Shown here in pieces: positions 10,376 through 19,199 of a stretch of DNA of 64,000 bases (the stretch's first letter is position 1; each line of letters starts with the position of its first letter). Below the pieces are notes generated by a model. It saw only the letters and a program-made list of their open reading frames with translations, had not been told where the DNA came from and searched no databases. This DNA comes from Trachythela sp. YZ-2020 (taxonomy: Eukaryota; Cnidaria; Anthozoa; Malacalcyonacea; Clavulariidae). Position numbers and translations under genes: made by a program. The stretch is from positions 496,001 to 560,000 of the forward strand of contig JADLSH010000099.1 in NCBI GenBank assembly GCA_016169945.1, written 5' to 3'.

Positions 10376-11069
10376 ACTTACCTGTGTTTCTTCGGGAAAT
10401 GTTTGTATATTTTGCAGCTAGTCAGATCCAGAAATCCAGAATAAAATCTTGAGAGTTCTGAACTTGCAGATCACATGGAACAAAACATGCGCGTGCAATA
10501 CAATATTTTCTCGCCCTCTCCCCCCATTTTAAAAATTCTCCTTGAGCTCGACTTTCTGCCCGGAATTCCGACAACTGACAGACGCGACGCAAGATCGAGA
10601 TTCGACTATACATAGGTCGGCGTAAAAGACTGGGGCGAGTGAACTCTGGAGAAACCTTGCCATGTCAAGAATAGTGTGCTGCCTTCGGCAGCAATAACTG
10701 TTTCACACAAAACAACAAAAACACATGCAAAATGCATCTTATACTTCCAAAGCAGTGAAAGCAAAAAAGTTCGCCTGTTTGATTTAGTATAACATAGAAA
10801 CTAAAAGCCATTGTAGATCTACAGGTCGCTGCATGCGTTGATCGTATATCATTGCATATATTATTGATATGTATTTATAATATTCGCATTTATAATATAT
10901 GTTTACCACTCTGAGGTGGACGCCGGGCGATGGATGTTACAGGGATGTTACCCGACCGAAGTAAATCCCTGTCCTCGACCTGCCGTATGGCCGGCTTAAA
11001 GTGCTACTAACCCCCAAAATTATTTTTGTATATGTCTAATATTTGTAATATGTGGGATCCGAAAGAAGA
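10376..11069. other. Intergenic; small MITE fragment at ~10765-10820
   Basis: No gene is supported. Around 10770-10820 a short block (TTTGATTTAGTATAAC...) matches the end of the MITE family at 58879-59495. Confidence 0.4.
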
Positions 11070-11610
11070 CTCCGAGTCGAGCCTAGTATATGTCTCCGAG
11101 CCTAGTGTATAACTGGACGAGCCTAGTATATAACTCCCAGCCCACTTCGAAAACGAGCGAGCTTAGCTCCAAATCGAGCGAGCTTTGCTCCATATCGAGC
11201 GAGCTTACCTCCAATTCGAGGGAGCTTAGCTCCATATCGAGCGAGCTTAGCTCATTAGATAGCGAGCTACAAATCGAACGAGCTTAGCTCATTATAGAAC
11301 GAGCCTACCTTCAAATCGAGCGAGCTTAGCTCCATATCGAGCGAGCCTACCCCCAAATCGAGCGAGCCTACCCCCAAATCGAGCGAGCTTAGGTCCAAAT
11401 CGAGCGAGCTTAGGTCCAAATCGAGCAAGCTTAGCTCCAAGCCGAGCTCCAAGATGTCAGGATAGCTCCGAGCCGAGCTCCAAGATGTAAGGATAGCTCC
11501 GAGCCGAGCTCTAAGATGTATGGATAGCTCGGAGACGAGCCTAGTATATATCTCCGAGCCGAGCCTAATATATACCTCAGAGCCTAATATATACCTCCGA
11601 GCCGAACCTA
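11070..11610. repeat. 21-bp-period minisatellite (GAGCGAGCTTAGCTCCAAATC)
   Basis: About 20 variable units of roughly 21 bp run from 11070 to 11430, then a related longer period (GAGCTCCAAGATGT...GGATAGCTCC) and a TATA-bearing variant (GAGCCTAGTATATA) to 11610. Because 21 is a multiple of three, both strands stay open and give heptad-like peptide repeats (SSELSS on plus; SLDLGVG on minus). I regard this as a side effect of the period rather than a gene. Confidence 0.85.
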
Positions 11611-11736
11611 GTATATATGCACGTTTTTCAATAAGGTTTTAATTACGTTGTAAACATTCTAAAATATTGCACGACGACTTATTCATATATTCCAGAGCCT
11701 TATGGATTGAATATATTTCTTAAACGTCTTGAGGCA

Positions 11737-12440
11737 TTGGAAATAGATAAAGGTCTAATCACCAACGGACGAGTCCTCACAATGACGCTCCTGGAGAAGC
11801 GCTGACTGGAGCGAGAAACAGAGGTTTACTGCTCCCAGATGTAAAACTATTAACACAACATTACCTAAGAAATCAACATGGTGGTAGTATTGGGGAGCAA
11901 GAATGCAGAGAGGTTAGGATTCGGTGGTATTTCAAAAGCCTTGCTAGATTTGCTATTCCTATACTAAAACAAGGAGCACAAGCAGTAGGAAAGAGAGCGT
12001 TGCAAGCAGTGACAGAAGTTGGTGAAGATGTACTCGATGGGAAAATGTGTCAAAATCAATAAGGTCTCGTGGATGGAAAGTTGTCAAAGACTTTGCTGAA
12101 CAGGGAGCTAAGAAGCTACGACAATCAGGGTGAGGAAAGAAGAGATGAAGAAATTCAGTCATATCTGTAACATCCGCCAAAAGGAAACGACTGTGTTTCA
12201 ATATAGACGATGAGGATAGAGAGCGTGTGAAAGGAATGAAAAAGTAGCGACGAGGGTGATTCGGACAGGGAATACTCCCAAGGGAGTGATGACATTTAAG
12301 AATAATACGCTCTTACTAACGTTGTAAAAGAACGTTTAAGCAATAAATGTGTTTTAAAAATTAATTCTGTGTGTATATTTATCGATAACTAACTATGTAC
12401 ATTGTATCCTATAATATTTGGAAATAGATAAAGGTCTAAT
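11737..12440 (+). pseudogene. Relic of a small basic (minor-capsid-like) protein gene between 23-bp direct repeats
   Basis: The 23-nt sequence starting TTGGAAATAGATAAAGGTCT occurs at 11737-11759 and 12418-12440. Between them, plus-strand fragments at about 11900-12200 read as a small basic protein with several frameshifts and stops. A helical stretch with LKQGAQAVGKRAL is followed by a basic tail with KKLRQSG. This resembles small basic proteins encoded in Maverick/Polinton-like elements, which is a weak resemblance from memory. An AATAAA lies at ~12340. The flanking repeat could be a long target-site duplication. The copy is dead. Confidence 0.35.
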
Positions 12441-12447
12441 TTAGTTA

Positions 12448-13275
12448 ATGATGGGTATGAAGGTTGTTGTGCTTCAGAAGGTTTTTATGCTACAGTTTGT
12501 CTACAACCGACAAACAGTACTGGTTTTAAATGAAACGAGAGACGAAACCAAGCAGAACGACGTGCTAAATTCACCAGGTGGTTTTGAATCTGCTGTATAC
12601 GAGGTGAACAGAACATCCGAAAAGCTCTACAAACTCTCTGATATATCAAGAGTGGTGTACAGAAGTACAAGAAGTGGATTTGGTAACTATACTGGCAAAG
12701 AAAAAACGCTGTTTGACTTTCCTCGCAAGCGAAGTGATTATATTGAAACGACTTATTTCAAGCTGAGTGAAGTGAACTATTTCAAATTCAGTGAAGCGAA
12801 TTATTTAGGTCGTAAGTTTTATAAATCAAGAGTGCGATACTATGGTAATACGGACGCTACATTTAACATTGAAACCAACCCTGGTCCCGATACTTGTGAT
12901 CAAATAAATCTGAACAGGTGTTCAGAAGCAAGAAATTCTTGTTCGCATCCTCAAAAAGTTTCCTTTATTCCTGTCCGCATAACAAATAGAATTCATGTTC
13001 ATAATTTGCATTGTCATCAGTCGCAATTTGCACACGATCGACTGAACCTTGTTAAAATACCAAGGCATACTTCAATGGGCACTGTCCCTAGCAAATCGCC
13101 GATGACTTTGTGCTTAATTAATGTTCGGTCCATCAAGTCAAAGTCTGCTGATTTTACAGATTTGGTTACTAATTCTAAAGCTGATTTATTCGCTTTGACT
13201 GAGACTTGGTTGACTGCAAATGATGCTGCAATAAGACGTGAGATTACCCCTCCTGGTTTTAAGCTAATTGATTAA
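12448..13275 (+). pseudogene. LINE ORF2 N-terminus with 2A-like motif and start of endonuclease
   Basis: The 275-codon frame begins MMGMKVV. It has a near-repeat YFKLSEVNYFKFSEANY, then at codons ~139-148 FNIETNPGPD, close to the 2A ribosome-skipping consensus D-V/I-E-x-N-P-G-P but with Asn in place of the Asp. The endonuclease starts at LCLINVRSIKS and reaches LTETWLTAND before a TAA. The same frame continues after the stop, so this is a point lesion. Confidence 0.75.
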
Positions 13276-13904
13276 CCGCGTATTGGTCGCAGAGGTGGCG
13301 GTGTTGGACTTTTGTTTCGAGACAATATTAACATTAAGAAGGTAAATGGCAAACAAGAAAACTCGTTCGAATTTGCTGAGTTTATTGTAAAATGTACGTC
13401 ATTTACTACGTGTCTTGTGATTATCTACAGACCACCCTACTCAGCCGCACATCCGGTCACAGCTAAGACGTTTGTTGACGAATTTACGGCCTGCGTTGAA
13501 AGCATAATTTCATCAGCCGAGCCTCTGCTAATTGTCGGAGATTTTAATCTTCATATTGATGACCCTAGTGATCCTATAGCTGCCGATTTCCTTGATATCT
13601 TGAGTCGATGAACCTACAGCAGCACATTCAAGGTCCAACCCATGAGTTGGGTCACACTCATGACCTGATCATTACGCGTCAATCAGATACTGTTCTTTTG
13701 AGGGAACCTAGAATGGGTAATTTCTTCTCTGATCATGTGGCTATTATTTGTTCTCTTAATTCGGTTAAACCCTACTTGCGTGTTAAGTCTCGTCATTACA
13801 GGAAACTTAAGTCAGTCAAAGTACATGCACTTAAAACCGTACATGCACTCTTCTATGTAAGAGAGTTAGTAATGGACTTGTCAACTGTTACAATTCGACT
13901 TTAA
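13276..13904 (+). pseudogene. LINE endonuclease middle part (frameshifted)
   Basis: Continues the endonuclease with RRGGGVGLLFRDN, IIYRPPYSAAHP and LIVGDFNLHIDD (to 13611), then shifts frame into MNLQQHIQGPTHELGHTHDLIITR and SDHVAIIC. These are conserved metal-binding and DNase-I-fold blocks. The frame shift near 13608 and another near 13860 break it. Confidence 0.8.
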
Positions 13905-14292
13905 CCATGCTTGCAGACCGCCATCCTCCTTTACAGACAAGGACTTTTGTGGATAGACCTCGTGTTCCATGGATTAATGATGACATTAAAACTGCTATTA
14001 GAGCAAGACGTAGAGCTGAACGTAAATGGCGCAATACAAAAAGCGCTATCGATCTAGCGGTCTTTAAACAGAAGAAAAATTATACCACCTTGTTAATGAA
14101 TCGTGCTCGCAGCAAGTATTACAATGATTTTATTAGTGATAACAGTTTGGATCAAGGAAAACTTTTCAAAGCGGCAAAATCTCTGTTGTCTACCCCAAAG
14201 TCTCTTCCATTACCATTTGACTGTAATGTTGGATATTAGCAAATGACACTGGGGAATTCTTTGTCAAGAAAATATCTAATATCCACACCAAA

Positions 14293-15951
14293 TTGAAAGA
14301 TACAGCTAATTCTCCTACGACTTCTGAGTTTTTACCCATTTCTCCTGACGTCTCTTTTACAGATTTTAGAGTTCTCTCTGTTGGCGAAGTTAGAGAATTA
14401 GTCACGCGAACACCCAAGAAATCTTGTTGCCTTGACCCGATGCCAACCTCATTAGTTGTGCAGTGCCTGGATGAACGTTTGCCAGTAATTACATCCATGG
14501 TTAATATATCTCTCCAGTCTGGTTACTTTGCTAACGAGTGGAAGGAAGCAATTGTCTCTCCACTACTAAAAAAGGAGGGAATTGACTTATTGTTTGACAA
14601 TCTCCGCCCTATAAATAATCTTGCCTATATCTCTAAATTAACAGAATGTGCTGTGGCCATTCAAACCCAATCCTATATGATGCAACATGGTCTTCATCCA
14701 ATGTTTCAATCCGCTTATCGCAAGTTCCATAGTACCGAATCAGCCCTTGTAAAGGTCCATAATGATATTCTATTGAATATGAACAAGCAACATGTCACCT
14801 TGCTGGTTTTGTTGGACTTCAGTGCAGCATTCGATACTGTGAATCATGAAACTTTATTGGGTTGTTTAAAATCTAGATTGGGAATGAGTAGCACAGTCTT
14901 GTCGTGGTTCTCTTCATACCTTCGTGGCAGGTCACAGAGGGTCGTTATAGATGGAGCAACGTCTAAGAAGTTTCAACTTAATTGTGGAGTACCACAAGGT
15001 TCTTGTCTCGGTCCCATGCTATTTAATATTTATACAAGCAGTCTATTTGAAGTTGTTGACCGTCACTCTCTTGACGTTCATTGCTATGCCGACGACTCTC
15101 AACTTTATTTGTCGTTCAGTCCATCTAGCTCATTAAATCAAGAGGCTGCAGTAAAGGCTATGGAGAACTGCATAGCCGATATTCGAAAATGGGCGCAAAG
15201 TCACTGTTTGATGCTTAACGATAGTAAGACAGAGTTTATGATAATTGGAACCTATCAGCAATTGGCAAAGGTTAATGTGCAAAATATTCGTGTTGGTGAT
15301 CAGAATATTAAAAATTCTGAATTTGTGCGCAATTTGGGTTCATGGTTTGACGAGACATTTTCTATGTCCGCCCATGTTACTAGAACTTGTAGTTCTGCAT
15401 TTTACGCACTCCATAATTTACGACATATTAGGAAATATCTATCTCAAGAATCAGCTGAGACACTGATCCATGCTTTCGTTACAACTCGGATTGACTATTG
15501 CAACAGTTTGTTATATGGTTTACCCAGTTATCAGATTTCTAAGCTTCAGAGAGTTCAGAATGCAGCAGCTAGGCTCCTTTTTAAAGCTAGCAAATTTTGT
15601 CATATTACGCCATTACTTATTGGTCTTCACTGGCTACCTGTAAATATGAGAATCAATTTTAAATTATTGCTTTTAACCTATAAAGCTATTCATGGTTTGG
15701 CACCATTGTATATTAGTGAACTTGTCACTATTAAGTCTGAGGGTAGTAGTAAATATAATCTCAGATCGAGTAACCAGTGTCTCTTAGAGATCCCGCGTAT
15801 TCGATCGTTTACAACACTTGGTGATCGTTCTTTTAGCATAGCAGCTCGAATGCTATGGAATGCTCTTCCTGAACATATTAGACTTGTCAGGACAATTGAC
15901 TCTTTTAAGAAACAGTTAGAGACTTATCTTTTTAAATTAGCATATTCTTAA
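14293..15951 (+). CDS. LINE reverse transcriptase domain, open (552 codons)
   Basis: An uninterrupted reverse-transcriptase frame. In order: LVVQCLDERLPVI, LRPINNLAYISKLTE, STESALVKVHNDIL, LLDFSAAFDTVNH (motif A), CGVPQGSCLGPMLF (motif B), HCYADDSQLY (motif C with two Asp) and the C-terminal LHWLPVNMRINFK and SFKKQLETYLFKLAYS typical of L2/CR1 proteins. All catalytic Asp are present. It is separated from its endonuclease by frameshifts, so it is not expressed as a full ORF2. Confidence 0.9.
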   Translation: MKDTANSPTTSEFLPISPDVSFTDFRVLSVGEVRELVTRTPKKSCCLDPMPTSLVVQCLDERLPVITSMVNISLQSGYFANEWKEAIVSPLLKKEGIDLLFDNLRPINNLAYISKLTECAVAIQTQSYMMQHGLHPMFQSAYRKFHSTESALVKVHNDILLNMNKQHVTLLVLLDFSAAFDTVNHETLLGCLKSRLGMSSTVLSWFSSYLRGRSQRVVIDGATSKKFQLNCGVPQGSCLGPMLFNIYTSSLFEVVDRHSLDVHCYADDSQLYLSFSPSSSLNQEAAVKAMENCIADIRKWAQSHCLMLNDSKTEFMIIGTYQQLAKVNVQNIRVGDQNIKNSEFVRNLGSWFDETFSMSAHVTRTCSSAFYALHNLRHIRKYLSQESAETLIHAFVTTRIDYCNSLLYGLPSYQISKLQRVQNAAARLLFKASKFCHITPLLIGLHWLPVNMRINFKLLLLTYKAIHGLAPLYISELVTIKSEGSSKYNLRSSNQCLLEIPRIRSFTTLGDRSFSIAARMLWNALPEHIRLVRTIDSFKKQLETYLFKLAYS

Positions 15952-16439
15952 CCATTGTTACTATAGTAAATTATTGTAATTAGTTTTTAATGTAGATTAT
16001 ATAAACTTGTAAAGCGCATCCGATCATCTTGTCATGTAGAGTGCGCTATATAAATTAATAAAATTATTATTAATTATTAAATATTCTCTCCTAATGCAAG
16101 TCACAGGTAACTACCGTAATTACCTAACAACGAACAGCTAAATGTTTATATACAATGTTTGTATATGCTTGTAAAACTTTACTGGATATTAAATACTCGC
16201 TTAAAAATCACTGCTTTTCCACTCTGCTACATCTAACACGCTTGAAACTTTGTAAGGTTTAAATCCCTGTAAGAATTTTGTTTGCATATACTATGCCGAT
16301 AAACTTTAAGACGTCGTTTTGGATAGCTATATTTCTGCTTGTTATCACTTCGTATAAGGCAATACTAGATACGAATTTATAATTAATAAGGCGTTTATAA
16401 ATCCATACGACAACAATGCCATATTTTTACACACAAACT

Positions 16440-16790
16440 ATACGCTGAACTCAGCAAAATTCGACAGTCGCATAATTAATGTGCTCATCCCCATATGCTA
16501 ATAATAATTCTCACCCTCATACGCTAATCCTGACTGAATAATTAATATGCTCTCCCTCATTTCATGTTGATCATGTGCCTCCCCCTCATATGCTAATGAT
16601 GTTTGAATATTTAATGATGCTCACCCTCATGCTCACCCTTGCTCACCCTCTCAAAAAAGTGGCCCGAACGGTACATACGCTAATGTTGGAATATTTAATG
16701 ATGATCCCCACCCCATATTATGCGAATGATGATGCTCACCCCTCATACGCTAATAATGATGATGCCCCCCCCCGAAAAAAGGGGCTCGAA
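16440..16790 (+). repeat. Degenerate repeat of CTCATACGCTAAT units
   Basis: Irregular repeats of CTCA(C)CCTCATACGCTAATGATG followed by TTGAATATTTAATGATG occur about seven times with period 35-60 bp. No gene is seen around it (16081-17006). Confidence 0.6.
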
Positions 16791-17006
16791 AACGACATAT
16801 ATTACTACTCCTATATATTTTACATTATATATTCTTCAAAATTCTATTTCTAAACTGGCAACAGCTATAGGTCTATGATTTACATATACATATATTATTC
16901 AGCTCACTCCCCGTCGGGGCTTTTCAGTGACCGATTACATCAAGTATTTCGCTTACCTATATTACGTACTTAGCCAACACTATATATTTTTACAACAATT
17001 GTGATA

Positions 17007-17207
17007 TTACTTTCCTAATCTATATATCCTAACCCACCCAGTCAGCTTTCCCTGTGGGAGGAAACCGGAGTGCCCGGAGAAAACCCACGACTTTCGGTAG
17101 AGCGCTGACTTACTCTTTTCACATGAGTAGAGTCCCCAGCGAGAATCGAACCCACAACTCAGAGGTGAAAGGCGCTTGCTCTGACGACTGCGCCACCGAA
17201 GCCCCAT
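17007..17207 (-). mobile_element. tRNA-derived SINE, minus strand
   Basis: On the minus strand the 5' end reads GGGGCTTCGGTGGCGCAGTC, with a pol III A-box (TGGCGCAGTCGTCAGAGC) and B-box (GGGTTCGATTC). It is followed by a non-tRNA body containing GTGGGTTTTCTCCGGGCACT. That body is shared by the copies at 18989 and 47704, so this is a SINE and not a tRNA gene. Its boxes are the best preserved of the three. Confidence 0.85.
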
Positions 17208-17625
17208 TGTACATTTCTATTCGATTTAGTTAATAATGAGAACGTATTCATATATATAAATAGCAGGGAGCAAATTTTGGAGGGAACAAGAAGGGAACAA
17301 GATGGAATTTTTTTAAGGGAACAAAGCGAAAATTTTGAAGGGAACTTGTGAACATCGAACACCCGTTGGGAGACCCTCAACTATGTCTACCATAGACTTG
17401 CTACAAGTCGACTCGCATAATGACTAGGTTAATACGGACTGAGTTTACTGGGTTAACACGGACCTGGTTAATATACAGACTAAGGGCGAGCTCGAACGAG
17501 ACGACTTGTCGCGCTTGCAGGAAATCGCATCTCCTTGGCGCGACCTGACAGGTTTGTTACACGAGATAAGACTCGTGTTACAAACTTGCTACACTTTTCA
17601 TGTGGCAACGCCAACTAAAATTGTC

Positions 17626-17820
17626 TCAAGAACGAACGTTTCTCCCAAAACCAAGGAATTTAATTGTCTGATTTGCTTTCAAAAAGTGGAAAGAGCTGAT
17701 TACAGAAGAAAGTTGTTTACGTCGAAGGGGAAAACAAACGTGTGTCAGGACCTTGAGCTTGTGTTGGGAGAGGAAATATTTACAGACAACAGTGGGACGA
17801 TGACAAGACATATCGAATAG
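17626..17820 (+). pseudogene. Cys-containing zinc-finger-like fragment (ZAD-like)
   Basis: The plus-strand frame contains FNCLICFQKVERADYRRKLF and, 12 residues on, VCQDLELVLGEEIF. The C-x2-C start, basic region and later Cys in a Leu-rich helix resemble the first half of a ZAD-like finger seen in cnidarian helicase- and transposon-linked proteins. The final Cys pair is absent and the frame runs into the antisense of the helicase fragment, so it is truncated. Confidence 0.4.
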
Positions 17821-18033
17821 ATCTGTTCTTGTTCACCACGCTTCAAATAGTCGTAAACAAACGGAGCAATGTGAAAAGTAAGGCTTTTGCCAGACCCAGT
17901 TGGCAGTTGGCGAGACCATCAAAACATCACGGCCAGAGAGATATGCTTCTACAACTTGCCGTTGATTTTCTCTCATTTGTTCCAATCCAACCTTCCTAAG
18001 GCCATAACTTATAGCATCTTTGATTGAATACAT
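17770..18033 (-). pseudogene. RecQ-like DNA helicase N-terminal fragment, frame broken by 7-bp duplication
   Basis: Starting at ATG 18033, the minus strand reads MYSIKDAISYGLRKVGLEQM, then RENQRQVVEAYLSGRDVLMV (motif 0-like) and SPT, which should lead straight into the Walker A motif. A tandem copy of CCAACTG shifts the frame there. In the shifted frame GSGKSLTFHIAPFVYDYL follows, so the ATP-binding motif is intact in sequence but out of frame. The match continues to about ICLVIVPLLS and then stops. It is a captured or truncated helicase piece inside the TIR element. Confidence 0.65.
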
Positions 18034-18539
18034 GATGCGACAAAATATCTAAAAGTTATAGCTTGAAAACCTTTGGATAAACAAGCACGGGAATAGGAAA
18101 AACCATCGATACTTGAGTGTTGACAGGTACACGTATGTATAGCCAATTCTCAAATCTGATTGGCTAACACGCACCGACTAGGATTCGAGTCGGTAAAATT
18201 TGGCGCGCTGTAAGAGCGACAAGTCGACTCCTCGGCCTTATCAAGTGGCCAATTTCCGACTCGCGCTTTCGTTGAATTGGGCTTAACTGCGCGTCTGGGC
18301 TTTACCGCGCGTTAATGGAGTCGACTTGTAGCAAGTCTATGTCTATCACATAGACATAGTCTATGGTTTCTAAAATTTCAATTGGTAATGCTAAAATTCT
18401 GAACAAAAAACCACGTGGATTCCTGCCAGTCACTGAACTCATAGTACACGGGATACCAGTATTAATCTCCACTGCTATAGCTGCAGTATATGAGTATATG
18501 CCGGGTGCGGTTTTAGTGTAAACTATGTCTATTATTTAA

Positions 18540-18985
18540 AGCTATTTTCAGTTTTCTCCAATCTCGCTTTCATTTCTAGAACACGAGAACAGCAAGCCTT
18601 TTACATGGTCGAAGTCGCATTTATGAAGGTCACGTCATGATGTAGACTATGTGTAGACAAACAAGAAGGAAATATCGATTGGGGAAAAAGAGTTCCAAAT
18701 TCCATTTCTCGTTAGCATTCCATTCATACCTTCCCACAATATCACCTTGAACCAGATCAGTGATTGGAACGTATATTAATTAACACAGGGAGCCGAGACT
18801 CAAGTTTCGGGCAATATATTGAAATTGTAATAAGTAATTGCTACAATAGAATGAGTAAATGTTAGACTGAACCTTGAAGATAGAGACAACACTATGTCTA
18901 TGACCGGAAAAAATTGCCCGCTCTTACAGGTACTTCATCCCGTCGCGGAGAGTGAAGGATCCAGTAATTAGATGCTTTGATCAAT
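18540..18985. repeat. Unclassified ~440-bp repeat, copy 1
   Basis: About 440 bp from TTCAGTTTTCTCCAATCTCG is repeated, with small indels, at 47319-47700. In both places it is followed directly by the same SINE in the same orientation. No coding potential or terminal repeats are seen. Confidence 0.8.
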
Positions 18986-18988
18986 GTT

Positions 18989-19195
18989 TCTGGCTTCGAT
19001 GGCGCAGTCGTCAGAGCAAGCGCCTTTTATCTCTGGGATCGTGTGTTCTCTCGCTGCGGACTCATGTCATTTAATATTATATGAGTTAGTCAACGCTCTA
19101 CCGAAAGTCGTGGGTTTTCTCCGGGTATTCCGGTTTCGTCCCACAGGGAGTGTTGAAAGGGTGGGTTGGAATAAATCCCAATATATTAATAGATA
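18989..19195 (+). mobile_element. tRNA-derived SINE, plus strand
   Basis: Begins GCTTCGATGGCGCAGTCGTC (A-box kept) and shares the body CTACCGAAAGTCGTGGG with the copies at 17007 and 47704. The B-box is degraded. It sits against the end of the MULE relic, whose minus-strand frame reads into it. Confidence 0.8.
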
Positions 19196-19199
19196 AGGG

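Larger units (their letters stand above)
12448..16080 (+). mobile_element. L2/CR1-like non-LTR retrotransposon, nearly full ORF2, inactivated
   Basis: The order is N-terminal region, apurinic-type endonuclease, then reverse transcriptase. The endonuclease shows INVRSIKS, LTETWL, RRGGGVGLL, IYRPPYS and VGDFNLH. The reverse transcriptase shows FSAAFDTVNH, GVPQGSCLGPMLF and YADD. The tail ends TAAAGCGC...GCGCTATATAAATTAAT, an L2-style 3' stem, followed by (ATT)-rich sequence. Lesions: a TAA at 13273-13275 and frame changes near 13610, 13860 and 14240. The RT part is still open. A 2A-like motif (NIETNPGP) precedes the endonuclease. ORF1 is not recognisable. Confidence 0.9.
17381..18364. mobile_element. 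~1 kb TIR element carrying helicase and zinc-finger fragments
   Basis: The ends are inverted: CATAGACTTGCTACAAGTCG at 17391 and CGACTTGTAGCAAGTCTATG at 18322-18341. Outside them lie CTATGTCTAC on the left and ATAGACATAG on the right. The interior holds two gene fragments facing each other: a RecQ-type helicase start (minus) and a Cys-type finger block (plus). No transposase is present, so the element is non-autonomous. Confidence 0.65.

Noticed and set aside
17007..17207. tRNA gene
   Set aside because: A- and B-boxes are present, but a non-tRNA body follows and is shared with two further copies, so it is a SINE.
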